A DNA stretch of 61,495 bases from Pseudopelagicola sp. (GCA_026195905.1 JAPHRE010000003.1:1-61495), one strand, 5' to 3'. Counted from the first letter of the stretch, positions 24,047 to 34,473 are shown. Notes: a model not told the origin generated them from the sequence alone. Numbers and translations: made by a program.

Positions 24047-25786
24047 CTAGCCGCGCAGCACTTCGCGCAAAAGCCCCGGCAGTTTTCGCCAGCTTGGGCG
24101 ATACTGGAACCGGGTCAGAGCCTTTCCGATACGTGTCTGATTGCGGTTGTTGATGAAGAACGGCGGGTGCGGCATAAGGCTCATCTCGCGGCTAAAGAAC
24201 CCGCGCGGGAACGGTGCCCAAGGCGCGCGCACGATGGTGCGTTCCGTATTCTCCAGCATGAACGCGTTGTGCACGACGCCGGTGCCGGATTGGATGTCCT
24301 CGGGCGTGTGGCCGGGGAATGCCCCCCACGGCGCAGTCGCGATCAGGAAGCCGAAGGCGCACCAGCCGTTGATGCCAATCGTGCCGTAGCGCAACTCGGC
24401 AAGGATTTCTTCAAACCGCTCGGCACCAATTTGGCGCATCGTCGCCGGATGGATCAGGATATTCGCCCCAAGCGTCCCCCAGAGATCATCATTGGCATAG
24501 GCAATCGCGGCACGCAGATAGCTCTCGGCATCCGCAGCGGGCAGGGTTTTAACGCCGAGCGCAGGGCCAAAAACCTCGGCATTTCGAGCATGCGCATCCG
24601 CGCCGATCTGACCGATCACAGCCGCCGGGGCATCGGGGCCACGGTCGATCTTTTCCACGTCGTCAAGATGGGCGGCGTATTCCTCAAGGCGCTCTTCGGT
24701 GCCGGGATACCACGCGGGGCGCTGCGACGTCGCCATCACAGATTTCACCGCCGCAAGAAGCGCCGCGCCCTTATCCCATCCGTCCGGCATGACGAGGGTC
24801 TGGCAAGCGATGCAGTTATGGCCGGAATTATAAAGTTTCATCGTGGCGATGTTTTCGGCCTGAAAGGCAATGTCGGCCTCGGACCATGATCCTGGCACGA
24901 CGATTGTCGGGCTGACCGAACCAAGTTCGGACGAAAAGCGGCGGGTGTTCTTCGGTGTGCCAGCGGCGCGGTTCTTCTCGCCCTCTTCGCCCACCCCCCA
25001 GACAATGGCGTCATGGGTCTTGTCCGAGCCGGTAATATGCAGCTCTTCGACAAGCGGATGATCGCAAAGATATGCCCCGACATCCGCCCCGCCATCCACG
25101 ATGCGAAGCGCGTTTGCGTCGATAAGGGGTTGCATGGCGCGTTCGAAAACCGGCGTCAGGTAGGCGTTGACCGGGTTCATCTTGAGCAAGACCACCTGAT
25201 TTTCGACGAGCAGCTTATAGAGCACGTCGAGCGGCGCAATGGACGAGATATTCCCGGCCCCAAGCACCAGAGACACAGCCTCGGGACGGTCGCTCACCGG
25301 GGTCTGGTAAAGGGATGCGGCTTTGGTGCGGATGCTATCGGGGGTTTCGCCCGGAGCCATCCAAACTTCGGCCGAGACGCCGGGCAACACGAGGCGTTCC
25401 AGAAGCGACGTCGGCATGACACGCACGGCGGTCTGTCCGGTGGGCAGACGGCGCATTTTCAAGGTATTGAGAAAGCTCCGATCCGCCATATCCCCCAAGA
25501 CGCGCAGGTAGGCGTTTATGCCTTCCAGGGTTGCGTAAGGGCCGGTGATCCAATCCTCGCCCGCAGCGGGCGTCTCAAGCGCCACATCTTTGGCGCGGGC
25601 CGAGGTTTCCGCCCACTCCTGGGCCACGGCCATAACATCGTCTTTAAGGGCTTCGAGAAGGCGGATACGGGTCTCAACCGAGCTTTGCGCCCAGTCCGTT
25701 TTCGCACCATCAAGATCAGTAAGGGCCGCGTCCAGCGCGGCGCGCGTGGTGTCGGGGAGTGTCGAGGCGGGGGGGTGGCCGTCCAT
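24047..25786 (-). CDS. Aldehyde dehydrogenase family protein
   Basis: A 579-residue, longer-than-usual ALDH-like protein. The NAD-fold part includes LLKMNPVNAYL, LHITGSDKTHDAIVWG and the catalytic-region glutamate E287 in FSSELGSVSP. The nucleophile is C325 in LYNSGHNCIACQT, which differs from the common NSGQxC(C) sequence by a second cysteine three residues on. The C-terminal YGTIGINGWCAFGF segment and about 60 further residues are atypical. It lies 16 bp downstream of a GMC oxidoreductase on the same strand, suggesting alcohol to aldehyde to acid oxidation. The substrate is unknown. Confidence 0.87.
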   Translation of the reverse strand: MDGHPPASTLPDTTRAALDAALTDLDGAKTDWAQSSVETRIRLLEALKDDVMAVAQEWAETSARAKDVALETPAAGEDWITGPYATLEGINAYLRVLGDMADRSFLNTLKMRRLPTGQTAVRVMPTSLLERLVLPGVSAEVWMAPGETPDSIRTKAASLYQTPVSDRPEAVSLVLGAGNISSIAPLDVLYKLLVENQVVLLKMNPVNAYLTPVFERAMQPLIDANALRIVDGGADVGAYLCDHPLVEELHITGSDKTHDAIVWGVGEEGEKNRAAGTPKNTRRFSSELGSVSPTIVVPGSWSEADIAFQAENIATMKLYNSGHNCIACQTLVMPDGWDKGAALLAAVKSVMATSQRPAWYPGTEERLEEYAAHLDDVEKIDRGPDAPAAVIGQIGADAHARNAEVFGPALGVKTLPAADAESYLRAAIAYANDDLWGTLGANILIHPATMRQIGAERFEEILAELRYGTIGINGWCAFGFLIATAPWGAFPGHTPEDIQSGTGVVHNAFMLENTERTIVRAPWAPFPRGFFSREMSLMPHPPFFINNRNQTRIGKALTRFQYRPSWRKLPGLLREVLRG

Positions 25787-25802
25787 GAAAATCTCCTTGG
25801 GT

Positions 25803-27422
25803 TTAGGCCGCGCGAGCGGCTTTGATCATGTCGGCGCATTTTTCGGCGATCATGATCGTGGGGGCATTGGTATTGCCGCTAATGAGGGTCGGCATGATAG
25901 AGGCATCGGCGACCCGAAGACCCGTCAGCCCATGCACGCAGAGCGTTGGGTCGACCACGGCGTCGGGGCCGGTGCCCATGCGGCAGGTGCCGACCGGGTG
26001 ATAGATCGTATCGGCACGGGCGCGGATATGAGCGGTCAGATCGGCGTCGCTTATGGCGCTTGTAATGTGGTGCAGTTCAGATTTGCGGAACGGCGCGAAA
26101 GCGGGGGCTTCGAGCACGGCAAGCACCTTGCGCACGCCCTTAAGGAGCGTCGCAAGGTCGCGCTCATCCGAGAGAAAACGCGGGTCGATCCGGGGCTCAT
26201 CGCCCGGATCGCCGCTTGCAAGGGTCACTGTTCCACGTGTGTGGGGGCGCAGGACGCAGACATGGCAGGAATAGCCATAACCCCAAAAGAGTTTGCGGGC
26301 GTGGTTCTCGACAAGGGCGGTCACGAAATGGGTCTGCACGTCGGGGCGATCCAGTGCCGGATCGGTTTTGAAGAAACTGCCAGCCTCGGCAAAGGTCGAG
26401 GCGGCCATCGAGTGTCCGGTGCGCCGCCATTGCCAAAGTTCGCGCAGGAGGCGCAGCGCGGCGCGCGGCCCGACGCCGAACATATCGCGGGACTGGCTTC
26501 GGTAACAAAGCGTAAAGTCGAGGTGATCCTGGAGATTCTGCCCGACACCGGGCAAGGCATGGGCCAGATTGATCCCGTGTGGGCGCAGATCGTCTGGCGC
26601 GCCGATGCCCGAAAGCTGCAAAAGCTGTGGCGATTGAAACGCCCCTGACGCGAGGATGATTTCGCGCCGGGCGGTGACGATCTTGTCTTGGCCGCCCTGA
26701 CGATAGGCCACGCCGCTGGCGCGCTTGCCCTCAAGCAAAATCCGCGTGGCGCGGGCCTTGGTCAAAACGGTGAGGTTCTCGCGCCGCCCCATGATCGGAT
26801 GCAGATAGGCTGCGGCGGCAGAGCATCTCTGGCCGGTTTTTGCGCCCTCGTAGAACTGGGTGCATTGATAGAGCGCCGCGCCGGTATTGTCCCCGGTATT
26901 AAAATCCTGCGTCAGGGGGATTTGCGCCTCGGTATTGGCTTTGAGAAAGGCATGGGACACGGGCCGGGGGGCTTTTTGGTCCGACACATGCAGAGGGCCG
27001 GAGCCACCGTGAAAGGCGTCCGCGCCATGTTGGTTGCGTTCAGATTTGCGGAAATAGGGCAGGACATCCTCCCAGCCCCAGCCGGGACAGCCCTCAGCCG
27101 CCCAACCGTCGTAATCCTCGCGCTGACCACGGGTATAGAGCATGGCGTTGATCGCCGATGAGCCACCAAGGGCGCGGCCTCTGGGTTGATGCCCGCGCCG
27201 CCCGTTCAGGCCCGGCTGGGGCACGGTGCGAAACGCCCAATTGTGGATCTTGCCAAACCCCGGCACCATCGCGACCGCCGCAATCGGGGTTCGGATGAGC
27301 CAGGAGCGCCCCTCTGTCCCCGCCTCAAGAAGGCAGACCGTCACATCCTCATCTTCGCTAAGCCGCGATGCAAGTACACAACCGGCAGACCCGCCTCCGA
27401 CGATGATGTAATCGACCTCCAT
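25803..27422 (-). CDS. GMC family FAD-dependent alcohol dehydrogenase/oxidase
   Basis: A 539-residue glucose-methanol-choline flavoprotein. The ADP-binding motif [20 protein letters not shown] opens the protein, followed by [18 protein letters not shown] (GMC signature 1) and [18 protein letters not shown] (signature 2). The active-site histidine region [10 protein letters not shown] and the closing [19 protein letters not shown] are present. It oxidises a primary alcohol, with the downstream aldehyde dehydrogenase as natural partner. It resembles choline dehydrogenase, but no betaine aldehyde dehydrogenase or bet regulator is here, so choline is not claimed. Confidence 0.92.
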   Translation of the reverse strand: MEVDYIIVGGGSAGCVLASRLSEDEDVTVCLLEAGTEGRSWLIRTPIAAVAMVPGFGKIHNWAFRTVPQPGLNGRRGHQPRGRALGGSSAINAMLYTRGQREDYDGWAAEGCPGWGWEDVLPYFRKSERNQHGADAFHGGSGPLHVSDQKAPRPVSHAFLKANTEAQIPLTQDFNTGDNTGAALYQCTQFYEGAKTGQRCSAAAAYLHPIMGRRENLTVLTKARATRILLEGKRASGVAYRQGGQDKIVTARREIILASGAFQSPQLLQLSGIGAPDDLRPHGINLAHALPGVGQNLQDHLDFTLCYRSQSRDMFGVGPRAALRLLRELWQWRRTGHSMAASTFAEAGSFFKTDPALDRPDVQTHFVTALVENHARKLFWGYGYSCHVCVLRPHTRGTVTLASGDPGDEPRIDPRFLSDERDLATLLKGVRKVLAVLEAPAFAPFRKSELHHITSAISDADLTAHIRARADTIYHPVGTCRMGTGPDAVVDPTLCVHGLTGLRVADASIMPTLISGNTNAPTIMIAEKCADMIKAARAA

Positions 27423-27530
27423 GCCTTATCCTTCCGCGAAAAGAATTTCACGACATCCATCCAATCACGCGGGGCGGGACTTGTCCAAGACCGGATATGG
27501 TTCCGTCACGGAATAGGCCGCGCAAGGCCA

Positions 27531-27560
27531 AACGCCGCCCCCCGTATCGGAGGGGCAGCG
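27531..27560 (-). terminator. Probable terminator of the sulfide:quinone reductase operon
   Basis: On the minus strand CGCTGCCCC and GGGGCGGCG form a 9-bp stem (one wobble) with a 10-base loop, followed by TTTGG. It lies 7 bp after the stop of the small membrane protein gene. Confidence 0.55.
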
Positions 27561-27566
27561 CCTATG

Positions 27567-27926
27567 TCATGTCTCGCGGTTCTTGGGCGGCTTGATGAGG
27601 GATCCCAGCGTATAGACAAGGATTGCGGCCCCGATCGCCCCTGCCGCCGCGACACCGAGAAGCACGATCACATCGACCGGCCCCCCAATATCGGCAAAGC
27701 CCGAATTGGTCATGGCCTGCACGAACAATACCGCCGCAACAGCCCCAAAGGGCATCGAAAGCTGTGCCCAGAGGAATTTATGCCAACTCACCGTTCGGTC
27801 GCGCACCAGCACGTAGATATAGGCCAGTGTAACCACGATGGCGGCGATCACCATAAACCAGAAAAGACCCCGGCCAAAAATTTCTTCGAAAACGGCAATC
27901 AAGGTGCCAAGTGTGAGTTCTTTCAT
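27567..27926 (-). CDS. Small membrane protein next to sulfide:quinone reductase
   Basis: A 119-residue protein with about three hydrophobic segments: FWFMVIAAIVVTLAYIYVL, FGAVAAVLFVQAM and VIVLLGVAAAGAIGAAILVY. The loop RDRTVSWHKFLWAQLS is basic and probably cytoplasmic; the tail is basic too. It follows the sulfide:quinone reductase by 14 bp on the same strand and shares its transcript. It may belong to a small uncharacterised alphaproteobacterial family (DUF5368 is my tentative recollection). A role in anchoring or electron transfer for the reductase is a guess. Confidence 0.75.
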   Translation of the reverse strand: MKELTLGTLIAVFEEIFGRGLFWFMVIAAIVVTLAYIYVLVRDRTVSWHKFLWAQLSMPFGAVAAVLFVQAMTNSGFADIGGPVDVIVLLGVAAAGAIGAAILVYTLGSLIKPPKNRET

Positions 27927-27940
27927 CGTCTTGTCTCCTC

Positions 27941-29260
27941 TTAGGCCTTGCCACGCAGCATGGCATTATAGGTTGCCTTGAGCGCCACTTCTTTCATCAA
28001 CCAACTGATCCACAACTCTTCAAGCGGCGCTATGATGCCCGGAAAGGAGGGGGTCAGGTTGTTGTTGTAGTCAAACTCGATCAGCATTGCGCGCCCGATA
28101 CGGGTAATCATCGGACAGGACGTGTAGCCGTTATAGGAGGCATCCGAGGTCTTGCCTTCGATCGCCGCGATCAAATGCTCTTCGACGACCGGCACCTGCC
28201 ATTTGACCGAGGCTGCGGTCTTGCCTTTGGGCACGCCAGCGACGTCCCCCACGGCAAAGACATTGTCATAGCGTTCATGACGCAGGGAGTATTTATTGAC
28301 CTCGACCCAGCCCTGATCAAGCTGTTTGGTTTGCCAGCTCAGGCCAGACTCGCGAATGACCTTGGGCGCGCGCTGTGGTGGCACGATATGGATATAGTCG
28401 AAATCGCGATCATAGTCGCCATCCGGGGTCGTGAAGGTTGCCTTTTTGGCACCGGGATCAATGGCCGAGACGTAATGTTCGTACTCCGGCGTGATACCGC
28501 GATCGCCAAAGATCATGCGAATCTTCTCGGACACAATCGGCACCCCAAAAAGCGCCTTGTTGTGGCCAAAGTAGGTAATGTCCATCTTGGAGGCATTGCC
28601 TTTGCGGCGGGCGACGTCATCAATCAGGAACGTATGTTTGATTGGCGCCCCGGCACATTTCAGCGCGGTGTTGGGGCGGGTGAAAAGGCCAACGCCGCCC
28701 TCATCGGTAAACTTGTCCGCCGCTTGCCACGTTTTCGCAGCATAGTCCGGGCCAGCGTAGATCGACCCGATCCCGTTGGTGCCGATGAGATCCTTGGACA
28801 TGCCTTCGATGCCCTCGTAGTTCAGCTCGATCCCGGTCGCCACGATGAGATAATCATAGCTCAGCGTTTCACCATTCACGAGCGCGACCTTGCGCGCCTC
28901 CGGGTCAATCGAGGCCGCGTATTCGTTCTTGTAGTCAACGTCGGAAGGAAGCCAGTCTGTCGTTTGGCTGACCGAGTAATCCGCCTTGGCAAGGCCCGCG
29001 CCAATCAGCGAGAACCCCGGTTGATACCAATGTTGTTTAGAGCCATCGACGATGGTTATCTTTGCGCCATCAAGGCGGGCCGAAAGCCGGTTGGCCAGCG
29101 CGGCACCCGCCGCACCTGCACCGAGGATCACGATATGGGCAGAGGTCGCAACCTGTGCCTGTGCTTTTCGTCCCGCACCAGCGGCGGCAAACACCCCCGC
29201 CCCCGCAGCCAGCCCGAGAAAGCCCCGGCGGCTTGGTGAAAATTGCGTTTGCTTGGTCAT
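27941..29260 (-). CDS. sqr: Sulfide:quinone oxidoreductase with Tat signal
   Basis: A 439-residue FAD flavoprotein that oxidises sulfide and passes electrons to the quinone pool. The twin-arginine signal SRRGFLGLAAGAGVFAA (residues 10-26) precedes the FAD motif HIVILGAGAAGAALANRLS. Redox-cysteine segments are ALKCAGAPIKH (C202) and YTSCPMITRIGRAMLIEFDY (C382); YDNVFAVGDVAGVPKGKTAASVKWQ is the second FAD contact. GGAG precedes the ATG at 29260; a 43-codon extension is rejected. The Tat signal suggests folding before export. A persulfide-sensor-like palindrome lies upstream at 29400. Flavocytochrome c sulfide dehydrogenase is a less likely alternative. Confidence 0.9.
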   Translation of the reverse strand: MTKQTQFSPSRRGFLGLAAGAGVFAAAGAGRKAQAQVATSAHIVILGAGAAGAALANRLSARLDGAKITIVDGSKQHWYQPGFSLIGAGLAKADYSVSQTTDWLPSDVDYKNEYAASIDPEARKVALVNGETLSYDYLIVATGIELNYEGIEGMSKDLIGTNGIGSIYAGPDYAAKTWQAADKFTDEGGVGLFTRPNTALKCAGAPIKHTFLIDDVARRKGNASKMDITYFGHNKALFGVPIVSEKIRMIFGDRGITPEYEHYVSAIDPGAKKATFTTPDGDYDRDFDYIHIVPPQRAPKVIRESGLSWQTKQLDQGWVEVNKYSLRHERYDNVFAVGDVAGVPKGKTAASVKWQVPVVEEHLIAAIEGKTSDASYNGYTSCPMITRIGRAMLIEFDYNNNLTPSFPGIIAPLEELWISWLMKEVALKATYNAMLRGKA

Positions 29261-29843
29261 GTAAGTCTCCAGTGTCGGTTCCCAAGAGTCACTCAGTTTC
29301 GGTAGGCGATGCCATGTCAGAGGCGCACCATGCCTTCGTCGCCGCCCGGGTCGGAACGGCCCTGCCCGGTGTCCGCAGCACAGGCGCATCCGAGCGGAAA
29401 TGAATATATTCAGTAATTCATATCTATCGGCAGTGGAAGGCCATCAGGCCCGCAATTACCAGAACGGGCCACTACGTCGCATGTCACAGGGGATTGTCGC
29501 ATTTTCGGGTCATGTTTTCAATCTTCCCGCGCGCAACAAAATTACCCGACCATTGACCGGATGCACGAAAATTGCCCCAATAAATTCAAAACCTTGCACA
29601 TGAGGGGGTGTTAGCGCCAAAACTCACCTTAACAGACGTTTTTTCGGTCTTTGACGGTGGTCAACACAGGACAACTTGTCTATGTCAGCGTCGACTCGCA
29701 ACGGCATCCCGCTTGCGCTTTCGCGGCCCTTTCTACGACAGTCAGGACGCCGCGCCCACAGCCGCGCCAGGGTTTGGATGTCTTTACATGCGATGCATTG
29801 GCGTCAGCTAAAGGTCGAAAGGCTAGTAGAGAAAACTCAGGAT
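29261..29843. other. 583-bp divergent intergenic region between sqr and nqrA
   Basis: No gene is supported. It holds the palindrome at 29400-29421 near sqr, AT-rich segments around 29395-29430 and 29515-29600, and a TTGAC-GGTG-GTCAA inverted repeat at 29653-29666 nearer nqrA. A long in-frame extension of nqrA upstream through this region lacks Nqr similarity. Promoters for both directions must lie here but no clear -35/-10 pair was found. Confidence 0.6.
29400..29421. promoter_or_regulatory. Possible BigR/SqrR-type operator upstream of sqr
   Basis: ATGAAT and ATTCAT arms flank a 10-base spacer, and inside lies the perfect palindrome TGAATATATTCA (29401-29412). AT-rich ATTC/GAAT palindromes are typical of persulfide-responsive ArsR-family repressors such as SqrR and BigR, which control sqr genes. 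No such repressor gene is in the window. Confidence 0.45.
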
Positions 29844-31178
29844 ATGCGGCATTTCAAATTCAAACGGGGTCTGGACCTGCCCGTAACGGGCGCTCCCGAC
29901 CAGACCATTCACACTGGGCCGGCGATCACGCAGGTCGCGGTTCTTGGCAGGGATATTATTGCGCTCAAACCGCGCATGATCGTTCAGGAAGGCGACGATG
30001 TGCGCCGGGGCGATCCGCTTTTCGTGCATAAGGATGCCGAAGAGGCGCAAATCGTTGCCCCGATGAGCGGCAAGGTGGTTGCGATCAATCGCGGCGCGCG
30101 GCGGGTGCTTCAAAGCGTGGTGATTGAAGTTTCCGACGCCAAGGATACCGGCGTCGACTTTAGCGACGTCGGCGATCACGATAGCGCCGAGGGCGTGACG
30201 CAAAAGCTCTGTGCGGCCGGTCTATGGGCCAGCTTGCGCACCCGCCCTTACTCCAAGATGCCGGTTCCCGGCACCAAGCCAGCGGCGATTTTCATCACCG
30301 CGATGGACAGCGAGCCGCTTGCCGCAGATGCGACGGTCATCATCAACGACGCCAAGGACGCGTTTGAGGCGGGGCTTGCGGCAGTGACCAAACTGACCGA
30401 TGGCGCGACTTACCTCTGTCAGGCACCGGGCGCGGAGCTGGCGTCTGTGCCAGGGGTCGAACTGGCCACGTTTGAGGGGCCGCATCCGGCGGGGCTTGCG
30501 GGCACGCATATTCATGTCCTGCATCCTGTCACCGCTGAGGATATGGTTTGGACCATCGGCTATCAGGATGTGATCGCCATTGGCCGCCTGATGCTGACGG
30601 GGCATCTTGATCCGTCGCGCGTTGTTGCGCTTTGCGGGCCGGAAGCGAAAAACCCCCGCCTTGTGCGCACGGTGATGGGCGCGTCGACCGAAGAGTTGAC
30701 CCGTGGCGAGATCGGCACCGAGACGCCGCGCATCATTTCCGGGTCGATTCTGTCGGGCGACCAGGCAGACGGGCCGTTCGCCTATCTTGGCCGGTTCGCG
30801 CGTCAGGTCACGCTTATCCGCGAAGACAGGGACAAGCACGCCTTGGGCTGGATTCGCCCGATGGGCACAAAATACGCCGTGCAGCCGGTTCTCGCCTCGG
30901 CGTTTTCCAAGCGCCTTTTCCCGCTGACGTCGAACCTCAACGGGGGGCGCCGGGCGATGGTGCCGACGGGAATCTTCGAGACGTTGATGCCGCAGGATTT
31001 CCTGCCGACACAGCTTTTGCGGGCGCTTCTTGTGATGGATACCGACACCGCGCAGGCGCTTGGCGCGATGGAGCTTGACGAGGAAGATCTCGGGCTTGTG
31101 GGCTTTGCCTGCCCGGCCAAGTATGAATACGGGCTCGCGCTTCGCGACAGCCTGACCAAGATCGAAAAGGAGGGCTGA
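29844..31178 (+). CDS. nqrA: Na+-translocating NADH:quinone reductase subunit A
   Basis: The 444-residue peripheral subunit of the Na+-NQR complex. MRHFKFKRGLDLPVTGAP matches the conserved NqrA start, followed by GPAITQVAVLGRDIIALKP, GDDVRRGDPLF, ITAMDSEPLAAD and GLAGTHIHVLHPV. The ORF is open 168 bases further upstream, but that part is unlike NqrA, so the ATG at 29844 is used despite a weak ribosome site (AGGAT immediately before it). It opens the operon nqrABCDEF; three bases separate it from nqrB. The complex oxidises NADH, reduces ubiquinone and exports Na+. Confidence 0.94.
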   Translation: MRHFKFKRGLDLPVTGAPDQTIHTGPAITQVAVLGRDIIALKPRMIVQEGDDVRRGDPLFVHKDAEEAQIVAPMSGKVVAINRGARRVLQSVVIEVSDAKDTGVDFSDVGDHDSAEGVTQKLCAAGLWASLRTRPYSKMPVPGTKPAAIFITAMDSEPLAADATVIINDAKDAFEAGLAAVTKLTDGATYLCQAPGAELASVPGVELATFEGPHPAGLAGTHIHVLHPVTAEDMVWTIGYQDVIAIGRLMLTGHLDPSRVVALCGPEAKNPRLVRTVMGASTEELTRGEIGTETPRIISGSILSGDQADGPFAYLGRFARQVTLIREDRDKHALGWIRPMGTKYAVQPVLASAFSKRLFPLTSNLNGGRRAMVPTGIFETLMPQDFLPTQLLRALLVMDTDTAQALGAMELDEEDLGLVGFACPAKYEYGLALRDSLTKIEKEG

Positions 31179-31181
31179 GGC

Positions 31182-32390
31182 ATGGGATTGCGCAGCTTCT
31201 TTGAGCGGATCGAACCGCATTTCGAAAAGGGCGGCAAATACGAAAAGTATTTCCCCATTTACGAAATGGTGGAATCGCTGGTCTATACGCCCAAAACCGT
31301 CACCACAGCGGCCCCGCATGCGCGGTCTTACGTGGATATGAAACGGATCATGACCTATGTCGTGATCGCGACCATCCCCTGTATCCTCTGGGGCATGTTC
31401 AATACCGGCTATCAAGCCAATAGCGCCATCGCGACCCTTGGTGAAGGGTCGGCGACGGGTTGGCGGATTGCGATCCTGCAAACGCTCGGTATCTCGCTTG
31501 ATGCGGCGAACCCGCTGGCGAATTTCGCGCATGGGATGCTCTACTTCCTGCCGATTTACCTCACGACGCTGATTGTTGGTGGTATCTGGGAAGTGTTGTT
31601 CGCGACGGTGCGCGGCCATGAGGTCAATGAGGGTTTCCTTGTGACCTCGATGCTCTACACCCTCATCATGCCCGCCACGGCACCGCTCTGGCAGGTGGCG
31701 CTTGGGATTTCCTTTGGCGTGGTGATCGGCAAGGAAGTCTTTGGCGGCACCGGCAAGAACTTTCTCAACCCGGCGCTTGTGGGGCGGGCATTCCTCTATT
31801 TCGCCTATCCCGCCAACATGTCGGGCGACTCGGTCTGGACCCCGGTGGACGGGTTTTCGGGCGCGACCGCGCTTGGCGTGAGTGCTGCGAATGGCGTTGA
31901 GGCGCTGGCCGCTGAGGGAATCACATGGATGGATGCCTTCCTTGGCACGATCCAAGGCTCGTTTGGGGAGACCTCGACGCTGGCCTGTGCCATTGGCCTT
32001 GTCTTCCTTCTCATCACCAAGATTGCCAACTGGCGTCTGATCGTCGGCTGTCTTGCCGGGATGGTCGGGTTTTCGGTCTTGCTCAACATGATCGGGTCGG
32101 ACAGCAACCCGATGTTTGCCATGCCGTGGCATTGGCACCTCGTGCTTGGCGGCTATGCCTTTGGCCTTGTCTTTATGGTCACAGAGCCGGTTTCGGCCAG
32201 CCACACCAACACCGGCCGCTTGATCTATGGCGCGCTGATCGGGGTCATGGTTGTGCTGATCCGGGTCATCAACCCGGCCTTCCCCGAAGGCATGATGCTC
32301 GCGATCCTGTTCGGCAACGTCTTTGCACCGCTGATCGACTATTTCGTCGTGCAGGCCAATATCAAACGGAGGGCGCGTCGCCATGTCTGA
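31182..32390 (+). CDS. nqrB: Na+-translocating NADH:quinone reductase subunit B
   Basis: A 402-residue membrane subunit carrying covalently bound FMN and riboflavin and forming part of the Na+ channel. The FMN attachment motif DGFSGATAL is present with T229 as the acceptor threonine. The N-terminal [24 protein letters not shown] and many transmembrane helices match the family, and [16 protein letters not shown] is near the end. The stop overlaps the nqrC start by 8 bp. FMN is probably attached by the ApbE encoded at 36577. Confidence 0.95.
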   Translation: MGLRSFFERIEPHFEKGGKYEKYFPIYEMVESLVYTPKTVTTAAPHARSYVDMKRIMTYVVIATIPCILWGMFNTGYQANSAIATLGEGSATGWRIAILQTLGISLDAANPLANFAHGMLYFLPIYLTTLIVGGIWEVLFATVRGHEVNEGFLVTSMLYTLIMPATAPLWQVALGISFGVVIGKEVFGGTGKNFLNPALVGRAFLYFAYPANMSGDSVWTPVDGFSGATALGVSAANGVEALAAEGITWMDAFLGTIQGSFGETSTLACAIGLVFLLITKIANWRLIVGCLAGMVGFSVLLNMIGSDSNPMFAMPWHWHLVLGGYAFGLVFMVTEPVSASHTNTGRLIYGALIGVMVVLIRVINPAFPEGMMLAILFGNVFAPLIDYFVVQANIKRRARRHV

Positions 32391-33198
32391 TACGCAAACG
32401 CCTGAAGCCCAAAAGGGCGCGATTGCCCGCTTCCTTGCCGCATCGCCGGATTCGGTTGGCAAGACGATCTTTGTTGCGGTGGCGATCTGCCTTGTCGCGT
32501 CGATGATCGTCTCGGTCGCCGCCGTAAGCCTGCGCCCGGTGCAAGAGGCCAACAAACTGCGCGACAAGCAGCTCAACGTGTTGCAGGTCGCCGGCGTCTA
32601 TGAGCCGGGGATGGATGTCGCCAAAGCCTTTGCCGATTTTGAACCGCACGTGCTTGAACTGGCCACGGGCGATTTCACAGAGGCTTTTGATCCGGCCACG
32701 TTCGACGACGCAGGTGCGGCGGATGATCCAGAGATCAGTGTCGCGCTCGATACGGACCCGGCGGGCATTGGCCGCCAGTCGAAATATCGCACGATTTACC
32801 TTCTCAAGGACGCCAATGGCGCGATCGACAAGGTGATCCTGCCGATCCGTGGCTATGGTCTTTGGTCCACGCTCTACGGCTTTATCGCCATCGAGGAAAA
32901 CGGCAACGATATCTTTGGCCTTCAGTTCTACCAACACGGCGAGACGCCGGGCCTTGGGGCCGAAGTCGACAACCCGAAATGGAAGGCGCTCTGGAACGGC
33001 AAAAAGCTATTTGATGCCAACGGTGATCTTCAGATTTCCGTCTCCAAGGCACAGGGACCAGCCGGTCCAGAACATCATATCGACGCGCTGGCCGGTGCGA
33101 CGCTGACTTCGGTGGGTGTCGATAACCTCGTCAAATTCTGGATGGGCGATCAGGGATACGCCCCGTTCCTTGCGAAACTCAAGGCAGGAGAAATCTGA
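32383..33198 (+). CDS. nqrC: Na+-translocating NADH:quinone reductase subunit C
   Basis: A 271-residue subunit with one N-terminal membrane anchor ([21 protein letters not shown]) and a periplasmic FMN-binding domain. The flavinylation site is [10 protein letters not shown], with T240 in the xGAT motif. [15 protein letters not shown] and [17 protein letters not shown] are family hallmarks. It overlaps nqrB by 8 bp and nqrD by one base, consistent with stoichiometric translation. Confidence 0.95.
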   Translation: MSDTQTPEAQKGAIARFLAASPDSVGKTIFVAVAICLVASMIVSVAAVSLRPVQEANKLRDKQLNVLQVAGVYEPGMDVAKAFADFEPHVLELATGDFTEAFDPATFDDAGAADDPEISVALDTDPAGIGRQSKYRTIYLLKDANGAIDKVILPIRGYGLWSTLYGFIAIEENGNDIFGLQFYQHGETPGLGAEVDNPKWKALWNGKKLFDANGDLQISVSKAQGPAGPEHHIDALAGATLTSVGVDNLVKFWMGDQGYAPFLAKLKAGEI

Positions 33199-33851
33199 TG
33201 GCCCAGAAAAGAAGAGAGCTTTTGCTCGACCCGCTGGTCGACAACAACCCGATCACGCTTCAGGTTCTCGGGATTTGTTCGGCGCTCGCCGTGACATCCT
33301 CGCTCAAGGTCGCGTTTGTGATGGCCCTTGCGGTGACCTTTGTGACCGCGTTCTCGTCGCTGTTCATCTCGATCCTGCGCAGCCAGATCCCGAACTCGAT
33401 CCGTATCATTGTGCAAATGGTCATCATCGCCTCGCTGGTGATCCTCGTGGATCAGGTTCTCAAGGCCTATGCCTTTGAAATTTCCAAGACACTTTCGGTC
33501 TTTGTTGGCCTCATCATCACCAACTGTATCGTGATGGGGCGCGCCGAAGCCTTTGCCATGTCGAACCCGCCGGGGGCGGCATTCCTTGACGGGATCGGCA
33601 ACGGTCTGGGCTATGGGCTTATCCTCATGCTGGTCGGTTTCATCCGCGAATTGTTTGGCTCCGGTAGCCTGTTTGGCGTCACCATCCTTGAGACCGTGAA
33701 CAACGGCGGTTGGTATGTGCCCAACGGGATGCTTTTGCTACCGCCGTCGGCCTTCTTCGTGATCGGGCTTCTTATCTGGGGCTTCCGCACGTGGAAACCG
33801 GCCCAGGTTGAAGACCGTGAATTCAAAATTCAGACGGTGGAGGGTCACTGA
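33198..33851 (+). CDS. nqrD: Na+-translocating NADH:quinone reductase subunit D
   Basis: A 217-residue integral membrane subunit with about six helices. [24 protein letters not shown] opens the mature sequence, and [17 protein letters not shown] holds the conserved cysteine that, with its NqrE counterpart, binds a membrane-embedded iron site in characterised complexes. [24 protein letters not shown] is also typical. It overlaps nqrC and nqrE by one base on each side. Confidence 0.95.
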   Translation: MAQKRRELLLDPLVDNNPITLQVLGICSALAVTSSLKVAFVMALAVTFVTAFSSLFISILRSQIPNSIRIIVQMVIIASLVILVDQVLKAYAFEISKTLSVFVGLIITNCIVMGRAEAFAMSNPPGAAFLDGIGNGLGYGLILMLVGFIRELFGSGSLFGVTILETVNNGGWYVPNGMLLLPPSAFFVIGLLIWGFRTWKPAQVEDREFKIQTVEGH

Positions 33852-34459
33852 TGGAAGGGCTCATTTCACTGGCCGTCAAGGCCATCTTCGTTGAAAACCT
33901 CGCGCTTAGCTTTTTCCTTGGGATGTGCACGTTTATCGCCGTCTCCAAGAAAATCTCGACCGCGATCGGCCTTGGGATTTCGGTCATGGTCGTGCAGGCC
34001 ATCACCGTGCCAACCAACAACCTGCTGCTGACCTACCTGCTCAAGCCCGGTGCCTTGGCGTGGGCCGGGTTCCCGGATGTGGACCTGACCTTCCTCGGCC
34101 TCATCTCTTATATCGGGGTGATCGCGGCGATGGTGCAGATCCTTGAGATGGCGCTCGATAAGTACTTCCCGCCGCTCTACAACGCGTTGGGGATTTTCCT
34201 GCCGCTCATCACGGTGAACTGTGCGATCCTTGGCGGGTCGTTGTTCATGGTGGAGCGCGACTACAACTTTGCCGAAGCGGCGACCTATGGCGTTTCGTCG
34301 GGCTTTGGCTGGGCGCTGGCGATCGTGGCGATGGCGGGCGTGCGCGAAAAGCTCAAGTATTCGGACGTGCCGGACGGGCTTCAGGGTCTTGGTATTACCT
34401 TCATCACCGCGGGTCTGATGGCGATGGCCTTCATGTCCTTCTCGGGCGTGAAACTTTAA
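33851..34459 (+). CDS. nqrE: Na+-translocating NADH:quinone reductase subunit E
   Basis: A 202-residue membrane subunit paralogous to NqrD with inverted topology. [22 protein letters not shown] carries the first conserved cysteine and [23 protein letters not shown] the second. [21 protein letters not shown] is also conserved. It overlaps nqrD by one base and precedes nqrF by 14 bp. Length and sequence are normal. Confidence 0.95.
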   Translation: MEGLISLAVKAIFVENLALSFFLGMCTFIAVSKKISTAIGLGISVMVVQAITVPTNNLLLTYLLKPGALAWAGFPDVDLTFLGLISYIGVIAAMVQILEMALDKYFPPLYNALGIFLPLITVNCAILGGSLFMVERDYNFAEAATYGVSSGFGWALAIVAMAGVREKLKYSDVPDGLQGLGITFITAGLMAMAFMSFSGVKL

Positions 34460-34473
34460 GGAGACATTGAGCG

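Noticed and set aside
30222-32576. 784-codon open reading on the minus strand opposite nqrA-nqrC
   Set aside because: It lies antisense to strongly supported Nqr genes, has low-complexity His/Arg-rich composition and no family motif. High GC leaves the antisense frame open.
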